Counted from the first letter of the stretch, positions 1 through 6,199 are shown. The stretch is DNA of 6,763 nt from an uncultured Campylobacter sp. (GCF_938017615.1 NZ_CALIJA010000056.1:1-6763), one strand, 5' to 3'. Notes: generated by a model from the sequence alone, not told the origin. Program-made: numbers and translations.

Positions 1-20
1 TTTAAATTTTAAAATTTAAA
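1..20. repeat. 20-bp perfect AT palindrome
   Basis: The first 20 bases are their own reverse complement, built from TTTAAA, ATTT and AAAT words. A 14-bp core of the same palindrome (AAATTTTAAAATTT) recurs at 6734-6747, near the other end of the window. Words of this kind fill the spacers here (3218-3442, 4457-4613, 6663-6763) and are a known compositional habit of Campylobacter genomes. I therefore read it as a genome word rather than a specific operator. It lies downstream of the htpG terminator. Confidence 0.75.
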
Positions 21-52
21 AAGCTCGTGAAGTTTGCCTGCAGAAATTTCTC

Positions 53-93
53 TTTAAATTTAAAACGCGGCCACATAGATATATGCAGCCGCG
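53..93 (-). terminator. Rho-independent terminator of htpG
   Basis: On the minus strand, about 40 nt past the htpG stop codon, the bases of 66-93 fold into a 12-bp stem. Six GC pairs (CGCGGC/GCCGCG) are topped by UGCAUA/UAUGUG, which includes two G-U wobbles, around a four-base UAUC loop. The stem is followed directly by TTTTAAATTTAAA (65 down to 53), a U-rich tract on this strand. The plus-strand side of the hairpin has no T-run, so it should act on htpG transcripts only. Confidence 0.88.
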
Positions 94-134
94 CGGAATT
101 TGAGTAGCGGATCGAAGCTCTAAATTTAGATAAT

Positions 135-1976
135 CTACAAAGCCTTTGCGATCAGCTCGTTTACGTTTTTGATAAACTCGCTCGGATTTTCAAGCTCCTG
201 CCCCTCGCTAAGGCGTGCCAGATCGTAGATTATCTCGGCTACTTGCGGCAGCATCAGTTTATCGGCCTGCAGCTTTTTGATGATCTCGTGATCTGCATTG
301 ATCTCCAAAATCGGCTTTACAGGCGGCAGATTGCGGTTTCCCATCTGCTTAAGCAGCTGCTGCGTCGCAAAATCGGGATCGTTCTCGTCAAAAACAAGGC
401 AGGAAAGCGAGCCGTTTAGACGCGATGAAATTTTAACATCCTTGACGCGTTCGCCTAAAATTTCTTTGATCTTTGCAGCGATCTCTTTGGCTTGCGGCGT
501 CGCGGCATCGCCCTCCGAAGCTTCTTGCTTGATCGAAGTCGCGTTTTTTACAGGCGTCTTATCAAACTCAAAAACGCCCGGCATCACGATCGTATCGATC
601 TCATCGTCGCAGAGCAGCACCTCCGTGCCCTCGGCGTTAAATTTCTCGATCAGAGGCGAGCTTTTAAGCATCGCGGCGCTGTTTCCCGCGATATAATAGA
701 TCTCTTTTTGTTCCGCGCCCATTTTTTCCTTATATTCGCCAAGAGTGATGAGCCCCTCTCGCAGGTTTGATTTGAAAAGACAAAGTTTTAAAATTTCCTC
801 TTTGTTTGCGCCGAAGCCGTAAAGCCCCTCTTTCAAAACCTTGCCGAATAATTCGTAAAATTTTATGTATTTTTCGCGATCGTTCTGCAAAAGCTTCTGC
901 AGCTCGGATAGAATTTTTTTCACGCTCTGTTCGCGGACGTAGGCTAGAATTCGATTTTCTTGTAAAATTTCGCGGCTTACGTTTAGCGGCAGATCCTCGA
1001 CGTCCATTATGCCGCGCACGAAGCGCAGATAGCTAGGCAGCAGCTCTTTGGCGTCATCGGTGATAAAAACGCGCTTGACGTAGAGCTTAACGCCGCTTTG
1101 ATAATCGACGCGGTATAGATCGAAGGGCTCGCTGCTCGGCACGTAAAAAAGCGTCGTGTATTCGTGCGTGCCCTCGGCCTTGGTGTGGATGTAAAACAGC
1201 GGATCGCCGCTATCGTGGCTGATCTGCTTGTAAAATTCATTGTAATCGCCAGACTTTAGGCTGCTTTTTGGCAGCTGCCAAAGCGCGCTCGCACGGTTGA
1301 TCTGGACGTTTTTGATTTCGCTATGTCCCTGCTCGCCCTCTTTTTGCGCGGGTACGTATTCTTCTTTATCCATAAAGATCGGATAGGGGATGTGGTTGGA
1401 GTATTTTTTGATGATGCCTTCTAGCCTATATTCGTCCAAAAACTCCTCATCTTTCATATGCAGAATTATCGTCGTGCCGAAGTCCTCTTTTTGCGCCTTT
1501 TCGATCGCGTAGTTGCTCGCGTCGCTGCTCCATTTATAGCCGTCCTGCGAGAGCGGCTTGCGGCTGATAACATCGATACGATCTGCAACCATAAACGCCG
1601 AATAAAACCCGACACCGAACTGCCCGATGAGGTTGCTGTCCTTCGCCGCATCGCCGCTAAGGCTCGCCATAAAGCCCTTCGTGCCGCTGCGCGCTATAGT
1701 GCCTAGATTGCTCTCGAGCTCAGCCTCGTCCATACCGATGCCGTTGTCGCCGATGCTTAGCGTTTTGACCTCTTTGTCGATCTTTATATCGATGCGCGGC
1801 ACATACGAAAGCGCCTTGTAATCGTCATTCGTAAGGCTTAGGTAATTTAATTTATCCAGCGCGTCGCTCGCGTTTGAGATCAGCTCGCGCAGAAAAATCT
1901 CCTTGTTTGAATAAAGCGAATGGATCATCAAATTTAGCAGATCATTCACTTCGGTCTTAAATTTTTTCTTTGCCAT
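135..1976 (-). CDS. htpG: HtpG, Hsp90-family ATP-dependent chaperone
   Basis: This encodes the cytosolic bacterial Hsp90, a homodimeric ATPase that remodels client proteins together with the DnaK system. At 613 aa it has normal length for HtpG (E. coli about 624). The N-terminal GHKL ATPase domain shows ELISNASDAL (Glu31 catalytic, Asn35 Mg-binding), DNGIGM at 77-82 (Asp77 binds adenine), the lid start LGTIARSGT at 91-99 and GQFGVGFYSAF at 118-128. The middle domain carries LPLNVSREILQ at 329-339, whose Arg335 matches the ATP-contacting arginine. The C-terminal dimerisation region runs to residue 613 without truncation. The ATG at 1976 has AAGGA (1984-1988) seven bases upstream. The leader is only about 22 nt. 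It is transcribed alone, from a consensus sigma-70 promoter carrying heat-shock operators, and ends in a strong terminator. Nothing in the protein looks damaged. The identification is essentially certain. Confidence 0.98.
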   Translation of the reverse strand: MAKKKFKTEVNDLLNLMIHSLYSNKEIFLRELISNASDALDKLNYLSLTNDDYKALSYVPRIDIKIDKEVKTLSIGDNGIGMDEAELESNLGTIARSGTKGFMASLSGDAAKDSNLIGQFGVGFYSAFMVADRIDVISRKPLSQDGYKWSSDASNYAIEKAQKEDFGTTIILHMKDEEFLDEYRLEGIIKKYSNHIPYPIFMDKEEYVPAQKEGEQGHSEIKNVQINRASALWQLPKSSLKSGDYNEFYKQISHDSGDPLFYIHTKAEGTHEYTTLFYVPSSEPFDLYRVDYQSGVKLYVKRVFITDDAKELLPSYLRFVRGIMDVEDLPLNVSREILQENRILAYVREQSVKKILSELQKLLQNDREKYIKFYELFGKVLKEGLYGFGANKEEILKLCLFKSNLREGLITLGEYKEKMGAEQKEIYYIAGNSAAMLKSSPLIEKFNAEGTEVLLCDDEIDTIVMPGVFEFDKTPVKNATSIKQEASEGDAATPQAKEIAAKIKEILGERVKDVKISSRLNGSLSCLVFDENDPDFATQQLLKQMGNRNLPPVKPILEINADHEIIKKLQADKLMLPQVAEIIYDLARLSEGQELENPSEFIKNVNELIAKAL

Positions 1977-1998
1977 TATGCGATCCTTTTTGAAAATT

Positions 1999-2025
1999 TT
2001 AGCAGATTATATCATGGAGTGCTAA
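1999..2025. promoter_or_regulatory. CIRCE-type inverted repeat (HrcA operator) at htpG
   Basis: CIRCE is TTAGCACTC-N9-GAGTGCTAA. The plus strand here reads TTAGCAgat, nine bases, then GAGTGCTAA. The right half (2017-2025) is perfect, the left half (1999-2007) matches 6 of 9, and the spacing is exactly N9, giving 15 of 18 in total. The element covers the whole -10 of the htpG promoter and the expected start site, so a bound HrcA repressor would block RNA polymerase. That HrcA binds CIRCE is established; binding at this copy is inferred. The imperfect half suggests a weaker site, or one that depends on a partner. Confidence 0.85.
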
Positions 2026-2034
2026 TCTTGTCAA
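2006..2034 (-). promoter_or_regulatory. htpG promoter, consensus sigma-70
   Basis: Reading the minus strand, TTGACA (2029-2034) is followed by 17 bases and TATAAT (2006-2011), an exact match to the sigma-70 consensus at both hexamers with optimal spacing. Transcription should start near 1999, giving a leader of about 22 nt before the htpG ATG. Such a complete -35 is uncommon in Campylobacter, where most vegetative promoters rely on an extended -10 and lack a clear -35. An intrinsically strong promoter fits a gene held down by repressors. Confidence 0.92.
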
Positions 2035-2047
2035 GAGAAGAATAAAT

Positions 2048-2074
2048 AAACTTGATATGAATCCTATCAAGTTT
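2048..2074. promoter_or_regulatory. HAIR-like inverted repeat, candidate HspR operator
   Basis: A perfect dyad has 10-bp arms (2048-2057 and 2065-2074) and a 7-base centre. Its inner part reads CTTGATA-N7-TATCAAG (2051-2071). The HspR-associated inverted repeat (HAIR) is CTTGAGT-N7-ACTCAAG, so the five outer bases of each arm and the spacing match exactly. Only the two innermost bases of each arm differ, and they stay complementary to each other. It sits about 14 bp upstream of the htpG -35, with its centre near -62 from the expected start. In Helicobacter and Campylobacter, HspR sites sit upstream of chaperone promoters in comparable positions. A different MerR-type or unrelated repressor is the main alternative. 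Confidence 0.7.
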
Positions 2075-2161
2075 TGGAAATTTACGCGCCCGAAGTATGC
2101 AAAATTTAAACGGACTGCGGCCGATCCTCGCAAGAACCGGCTCAAATTTGATGACGTATTT

Positions 2162-2194
2162 ACGCTAAATTTGGGCCCCCAAGCGTCGTTTTTT
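2162..2194 (+). terminator. Possible intrinsic terminator with T6 run, no known upstream gene
   Basis: On the plus strand, ACGC (2162-2165) can pair with GCGT (2183-2186), and TTGG with CCAA inside it (tip around GCCC). A five-base bulge (2166-2170) interrupts the stem, which is followed by CG and six Ts (2189-2194). This has the form of a weak terminator, yet no plus-strand gene precedes it in the spacer. It could end a short untranslated transcript starting near 2070, or the T/A run may simply be the AT-rich element upstream of the next promoter. Confidence 0.3.
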
Positions 2195-2221
2195 AAAAAA
2201 TTCAAAATAAGATGATATAAT
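2193..2221 (+). promoter_or_regulatory. Extended -10 promoter of the Sel1-repeat gene
   Basis: TGATATAAT (2213-2221) is a perfect TATAAT with the TGN extension, as is usual in Campylobacter vegetative promoters. A weak -35 (TTAAAA, 2193-2198, four of six) lies 17 bases upstream within an AT-rich run. Transcription would start near 2228, leaving a leader of about 78 nt before the TTG start at 2306. Confidence 0.75.
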
Positions 2222-2305
2222 CCACCCGTTTTCAATGCGATTTTGATGATAAAGCCCGGTGTTTAACCGACTAAAACAAAATTTATCGAGCAAAAAGGAT
2301 TTCAT

Positions 2306-3217
2306 TTGAATAACGAAGAAATTATACGGCGCATAAATGAGCTGAGAGAAAAGCGGAGCAAAAATTTAAAGAGTTCAAACGAAAATATCTGCGAAGCGGA
2401 TGACAATGCAGATCTGAATACGGACGCTACCATAAATTTAACCGAAAAATCAGGCGCAGGTTCGGCCGCAAATTTAAGCCAAAAACCGAGCCCTAAGCCT
2501 TCCGTCGCTACTTTAATGGGTAGGCAATCGTTCAAAGACGCGGATCTCCACACTCCGCACAAAAATCGCTCTACGCTAAAAATACTCCCTCTCGTCATCG
2601 TATGTATAGTCGCGGTTTTTATAGCGATAAAAGCGCCTTTTCGCACGGAGATTTTAAATGAAACCCGAATTCCTATCAATCAAGCAAACGAAGACGCAAA
2701 TAAAAATCCTAAAGAAATTTCTATTCGCACCAAAGACGGCACTTTAAAAATGAAAAATCCCGTAAGATTTCGCGAAGATTGCGACAGCGGGGATGGCGAT
2801 GCCTGCGCCGTGCTTTCGAGCCTACTACTATTAAATGGCGAAATTTCGCAAGATGGCGCCAAAGAGTTGCTTAAAAAAGGCTGCTACGATCTTAACGGTG
2901 GCGAAAGCTGCACGAGACTTGCAGGCTACGAGGATAGAGATTCGCAAGAGGGCAGAAAACTGTATAAAAAAGCATGCAAGCTCGGTAACGGCGAAGGCTG
3001 CTTTATGTTCGGTTACGTCGCGTATTTTGATGACGATGACAAAGAAACGGGTACGCGATACTTTGAGCGATCGTGCGAGTTGCGATTTGCGGAGGCGTGC
3101 TATTTTCTAGTCGGAATTTATTCAAATGATCCGGCAAAATCGCAAAGATATCAGGCTCTGTTTGAAAAATATCAACAAGAAAACGACGATGCGATAATCA
3201 GCTTTAGGCGCAGATAA
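2306..3217 (+). CDS. Membrane-anchored Sel1-like repeat protein with Hcp-type cysteine pairs
   Basis: The 303-aa product starts at TTG (2306), chosen because AAGGA (2295-2299) lies six bases upstream and no in-frame ATG is near. Residues 1-90 are hydrophilic, starting with a charged helix (about 3-20) followed by a polar, probably disordered stretch. A single hydrophobic segment at about 91-109 has flanking charges that favour an inside N-terminus. Residues 150-290 form degenerate Sel1-like (TPR-related) helical repeats with four cysteine pairs: C159/C167, C193/C202, C224/C232 and C257/C265. This is the seven-to-eight-residue spacing of the disulfide-clamped repeats of Helicobacter Hcp proteins, so an oxidising periplasmic location is inferred. 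Sel1-like repeats usually mediate protein-protein contacts; no catalytic site is visible and the partner is unknown. It is transcribed alone, divergently from htpG and convergently with murG. The family assignment is good; the cellular role is not known. Confidence 0.9.
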   Translation: MNNEEIIRRINELREKRSKNLKSSNENICEADDNADLNTDATINLTEKSGAGSAANLSQKPSPKPSVATLMGRQSFKDADLHTPHKNRSTLKILPLVIVCIVAVFIAIKAPFRTEILNETRIPINQANEDANKNPKEISIRTKDGTLKMKNPVRFREDCDSGDGDACAVLSSLLLLNGEISQDGAKELLKKGCYDLNGGESCTRLAGYEDRDSQEGRKLYKKACKLGNGEGCFMFGYVAYFDDDDKETGTRYFERSCELRFAEACYFLVGIYSNDPAKSQRYQALFEKYQQENDDAIISFRRR

Positions 3218-3442
3218 TTTTTAAACACACTTTTGCACGGCTCCGTTTGCGAGTTTAAATTTGCGCAAATCAAAAGATGTCCTTTGCTCAGCAAGCATAC
3301 AAATTTTAAATTTTTACTCAAACCCAAGCGCCGCGTCAAATTTACACAAACGCAAAAAGTAAAATTTAATCAGTTTATAAATTTAAAGCCTCTCGCAGAG
3401 ATCGCCTTAAATTTACGCAAGCTCATACTGTCCGGCGCGCTT
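3218..3442. other. AT-rich convergent spacer
   Basis: This 225-bp gap lies between the stops of the Sel1-repeat gene and murG, which face each other. It is dense in AAATTT/TTTAAA words (about 32% GC over 3301-3360 by hand count) and includes a 12-bp palindrome ATTTGCGCAAAT (3259-3270). A weak plus-strand hairpin (ACGG-CT-CCGT, 3237-3246) follows the Sel1-repeat gene. I see no gene. Confidence 0.7.
3381..3406 (-). terminator. Weak candidate terminator downstream of murG
   Basis: On the minus strand, CTCT-GCG-AGAG (3390-3400) forms a short stem. GC/GC closes it across a three-base bulge, and TTTAAAT (3387 down to 3381) follows. It lies about 40 nt beyond the murG stop and is the best terminator candidate for the ftsW-murG transcript, but the stem is short. 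Confidence 0.3.
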
Positions 3443-4456
3443 TTAAATTTTACTCATCACATCGTCGATTATCGCTTGCGCGCCGTTTCGATCTGCAAGC
3501 TCAAGCAGCCCTTTGCTTGCGGGCGCCACATCAAAGCTCTCAATCAAGCTCAAAATCCGCTCGCCGCTTGCGTCCTCTTGACGTAAAATTTCGCAAAGTC
3601 CGCGCTCTTTAAGAAATTTCGCGTTATAAAACTGATGATCCGCCGCCGCGAACGGAAACGGCACGAATATCGCCGGTAGACCGTTTGCACAGAGCTCCCA
3701 CAGCGTGCTTGCGCCGCTGCGTCCGACGCAAAGATCGGCGCTTGCGATGAGCTCGTGCATGTTTTTGCAAAAGCCTACGAGCTGTACATCTAGGCCCTGC
3801 TGCGCGTAGATCTGCGAGATGCGCTCAAACTCGCGCTCGCCGCACTGGTGAATCACGCCGTAGCCGAGGCTCAAAAGCTTGGGCGCAAGCTCCACGGCAA
3901 GCGAGTTGATAAAGCTCGCTCCCTGCGAGCCGCCCAAAAAAATGACCCTCTTAAGCGCCATGCGCGGCCGCGCCGTCTCGAAAAAAATATCCGCGATCGG
4001 ATAAGCAAACGCAGGCTTTTCATAGGAGCTGTAAAACGCGCGCGCAAAGGGCCTCAGCAGGCGGTTGAGCCGCCCGCAAACGGCGTTTTGCTCGTGGATA
4101 AAAAACGGCACGCGAGAAAGGATCGCCGCGATGGATGCGGGCGCCGAGCTGTATCCGCCCACGCTGATGAGCGCGCGGACGCCGTTTTGCTTTAAAATTT
4201 TACGCGCCGCAAGCGAGAGGCGCAGGATATTTAGCAGCGAGGCTAGCTTGGCAAAGCCCTTTTTATCGACTACGCCCGAGCTTTGCAAAAAATAGGTGCG
4301 CGCAAAAAGCTCGCTATTTTCAAACCACGCGCGATCCTGCCCGCGGTTTGAGCCGATGAAGATCGCCCTGATGCCCTGCTTCGCAAGATGGGCGGCTAAA
4401 TTTTTAGCGATTATAAGATGCCCGCCGGTGCCGCCGCCGCTGATTGCTATGACCAT
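3443..4456 (-). CDS. murG: MurG, lipid II-forming UDP-GlcNAc transferase
   Basis: MurG transfers GlcNAc from UDP-GlcNAc to undecaprenyl-diphospho-MurNAc-pentapeptide (lipid I), giving lipid II on the cytoplasmic face of the inner membrane. It is a GT28-family GT-B enzyme. At 337 aa it is slightly shorter than the usual 350-360, with all landmarks present. They are the N-terminal glycine loop GGGTGGH (7-13), GGYSSAP (100-106), HEQNA (121-125), GGSQGA (175-180), RSGAST (246-251) with Glu254 in the UDP-GlcNAc pocket, and PFPFAAADHQFYNA (266-279). The ATG at 4456 has AAGGA (4462-4466) five bases upstream. It lies 157 bp downstream of ftsW on the same strand. The ftsW-murG order suits joint expression, since FtsW uses the lipid II that MurG makes, although the inverted repeat in the gap may affect read-through. 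The identification is secure. Confidence 0.97.
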   Translation of the reverse strand: MVIAISGGGTGGHLIIAKNLAAHLAKQGIRAIFIGSNRGQDRAWFENSELFARTYFLQSSGVVDKKGFAKLASLLNILRLSLAARKILKQNGVRALISVGGYSSAPASIAAILSRVPFFIHEQNAVCGRLNRLLRPFARAFYSSYEKPAFAYPIADIFFETARPRMALKRVIFLGGSQGASFINSLAVELAPKLLSLGYGVIHQCGEREFERISQIYAQQGLDVQLVGFCKNMHELIASADLCVGRSGASTLWELCANGLPAIFVPFPFAAADHQFYNAKFLKERGLCEILRQEDASGERILSLIESFDVAPASKGLLELADRNGAQAIIDDVMSKI

Positions 4457-4483
4457 ACTTTTCCTTTAAATTTATAAAATTTC

Positions 4484-4531
4484 GCGCTTAAATTTTAGCC
4501 TCGGCGCGCTTTGGAGTAGAATTTTAAGCGC
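4484..4531 (-). repeat. Inverted repeat in the ftsW-murG spacer
   Basis: GCGCTTAAATTT (4484-4495) is matched by AATTTTAAGCGC (4520-4531), with 11 of 12 pairs and a 24-base loop. In the ftsW-murG transcript this would fold 17 nt upstream of the murG Shine-Dalgarno and be followed by GAAATTTTATAAATTT. It could act as a partial terminator or a stability element. The stem is half AT, so it could also arise by chance from the AAATTT words of this genome. Confidence 0.4.
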
Positions 4532-4613
4532 AAATTCGGCTCTAAATTTTACGCCTAAATTTAAAACCGCGCCCACCGAACTTGCCGCACTCGCCCAAAA
4601 GCCCGCAAAAGTT

Positions 4614-5774
4614 TTAAAATTTTGCCCTTTTCGACGCCATCAAAACGAGCCCCACCGCAAACGATGCCGCGAGCAGATGGCTGCCGCCGTAGCTTAGAAA
4701 CGGCACGGCGATACCCTTAACCGGCGAGATCGACGTAATGCCGTAGGAATTGATAATGAACGAAAAGAAAAACATAAAGCCGATACCTAGGCAAAAGAGG
4801 AAATTTACGTTACTCGGCGACTTGCTCGCAGTCTGAAAGATGCGAAATAGCATCGCATAAAATAGCGCCACGATGAGTAAAATCCCGATAAATCCCCACT
4901 CCTCGGCGATACCTGCAAGCACGAAGTCGGTATGTACCTCGCTTAGATAGCCGAGCTTAAAGCTTCCAAGCCCAAGTCCCTGCCCGAAAAACTCGCCGTT
5001 GTTTATCGCATTTAGCGAGTGTCCGACCTGATACGGCGCGCTAGCGTCCTCTATACGCAGCCCTGCGGCTGTTTCGGGCGACATAAACGACAGTACGAAA
5101 TCCTGCACGCCGCCCCACCACGAGCGCACGCGATCGACCCTGTGCGCGCTCGTGACGATAAAAACGTAAGCAAGCCCCAAAATCCCCATAAAGCTAAAGC
5201 CGATGAGCTTAAAGCTCGTGCCCGCGAAAAGCGACATAAAAATCATCGTAAGCCCCAGCACCGCGACTTGCCCCAGATCGTTTTGCACGATGGCGACTAG
5301 GATCACCACAAAGCCGAAAAGCGCTACGTAAGGAAGCAGCGTCGCGATCTCGCGCCCGATACTTTTTTTGGAGTGATCGAGCTTGCGCGAGAAGCTCCAC
5401 GCCAAAAAGTAGATGAAGCCCACTTTGAAAAATTCCACCGGCGCTAGGTTAAAAAACGGCAGCCTGATCCAGCGCGCCGCGCCGTTGACGTCGGCAACCA
5501 AGGACTTGGGCAAAAAGCCCATCGCAAGCATCAAAATCCCCATGATCGCAAAAAGCGACATGCACACCGGCGTTAGGCATTTATCGGGATCGGCGCGCGA
5601 GACGATCCACATCACCGCGATGCATGCGATCCCTACCGCGCACTGACGATAAAAAAAATGCAGTGGCGTAGCACCCAGCAGAAGCACCGTATATGAGCTC
5701 AGCGACAGCGAAAATATCATGCCGATCGTAATGAGCGCGCAGGTGAAGTAATATAGCCATTTATCGGTTCTCAA
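4614..5774 (-). CDS. ftsW: FtsW, SEDS-family septal peptidoglycan glycosyltransferase
   Basis: FtsW is an inner-membrane SEDS polymerase that links lipid II into glycan strands at the septum, with a class B PBP (FtsI) as partner. The start chosen is TTG at 5774 (386 aa), because GGAG (5781-5784) lies six bases upstream. The product then opens MRTDKWLYY, much as I recall other Campylobacter FtsW proteins. The longer ATG form (5804, 396 aa) has no ribosome site and follows a stop directly. About ten hydrophobic segments are visible. In the short numbering, the SEDS motifs are NGAARWIR (97-104), PVEFFKVG (112-119), QNDLGQ (164-169), PYQVGHSLNAI (247-257), GQGLGLGSFKLG (264-275), HTDFVLAGIAEEWG (281-294, with Asp283 at the catalytic aspartate position) and PVKGIAVPFLSYGGS (351-365). 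I prefer FtsW to RodA because murG follows; RodA is the alternative. The gene precedes murG. Confidence 0.92.
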   Translation of the reverse strand: MRTDKWLYYFTCALITIGMIFSLSLSSYTVLLLGATPLHFFYRQCAVGIACIAVMWIVSRADPDKCLTPVCMSLFAIMGILMLAMGFLPKSLVADVNGAARWIRLPFFNLAPVEFFKVGFIYFLAWSFSRKLDHSKKSIGREIATLLPYVALFGFVVILVAIVQNDLGQVAVLGLTMIFMSLFAGTSFKLIGFSFMGILGLAYVFIVTSAHRVDRVRSWWGGVQDFVLSFMSPETAAGLRIEDASAPYQVGHSLNAINNGEFFGQGLGLGSFKLGYLSEVHTDFVLAGIAEEWGFIGILLIVALFYAMLFRIFQTASKSPSNVNFLFCLGIGFMFFFSFIINSYGITSISPVKGIAVPFLSYGGSHLLAASFAVGLVLMASKRAKF

Positions 5775-5882
5775 TCGTCTCTCCGTTTTAAAATTTATTC
5801 GCATTTACGTGCGCCGTGCACGCTTCGTCCGCCGCACGATGTTTTGAAACCTCGTATCGCGCCGGTGCCGCACGGCGCCGAT

Positions 5883-5996
5883 CGTGGCACCGCCTTTTGG
5901 TGTACAGCGCGATCGCGCATCTTTTACGCGTGGCACGATCACACATTGTCTTTTGGAACGCAGCACGATCGTGCGTCTTTGACGCGCGGCGCGAAT
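5883..5996. repeat. Degenerate tandem repeat, two copies of about 57 bp, each of two sub-units
   Basis: The 45 bases at 5894-5938 align with 5950-5994 (offset 56) at 35 of 45 positions, and eight of the ten differences are transitions. Each copy consists of a longer sub-unit containing CTTTTGG and a shorter one containing TCTTT-ACGCG. GATC lies at each sub-unit boundary (5880, 5911, 5937, 5967), giving spacings of 31, 26 and 30 bp. The palindromes GCGCGATCGCGC (5907-5918) and GCACGATCGTGC (5963-5974) occupy equivalent places. Weaker relatives may occur at 6102-6120 and 6153-6175. The offset of 56 is not a multiple of three, so the same peptide words fall in different frames, which argues against a coding repeat. 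Confidence 0.7.
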
Positions 5997-6037
5997 TTTA
6001 TTCTCGCGCATAGGCGGCTTTGCGGTGCATGCTGCAG

Positions 6038-6161
6038 GATAGTGCGCCGTAAAGCACAGCCACGTCCTGCGTCGCCGCAAGTACGCATTTTACCTTCGCG
6101 CATCGTGCAGCCTTTCGACGTACACTGCCACGCCGTACGTAGAGCGCAACCTCGCACTATC
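6038..6161. repeat. Distant inverted repeat, 9-bp arms
   Basis: GATAGTGCG (6038-6046) is the exact reverse complement of CGCACTATC (6153-6161), separated by 106 bases. Two more pairs extend it outward (G-U, A-U), and the right arm runs into TTTT. A smaller dyad, ACGTAC/GTACGT (6118-6123 and 6135-6140), lies inside. Such an arrangement could close a structured RNA read from the plus strand, but no promoter or family signature supports it. Confidence 0.3.
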
Positions 6162-6199
6162 TTTTAATACACAGGCGGGTGCATTCTACTCTGGCAGGC

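Noticed and set aside
298..1821. Several plus-strand open frames (60-130 aa) and two minus-strand ones inside htpG
   Set aside because: They lie entirely within the strongly conserved htpG coding region in other frames and have no starts or motifs of their own.
3233..3586. Plus-strand open frame of 117 aa starting in the convergent spacer
   Set aside because: Its first half only translates the spacer's AAATTT words (repeated KF, NF and NL), and its second half is antisense to the conserved 3' end of murG. No ribosome site and no family resemblance.
5879..5970. Possible CRISPR array from the regularly spaced GATC-bordered units
   Set aside because: The units are only 26-31 bp and similar over their whole length, without identical repeats alternating with unique spacers, and no cas gene is present.
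5805..6080. Arg-rich minus-strand frame of 91 aa abutting the long ftsW start
   Set aside because: It reads through the 56-bp-offset repeat, so its peptide word PRVKDARS reappears in a different frame at the next copy. It has no ribosome site, extreme Arg content and no family similarity.
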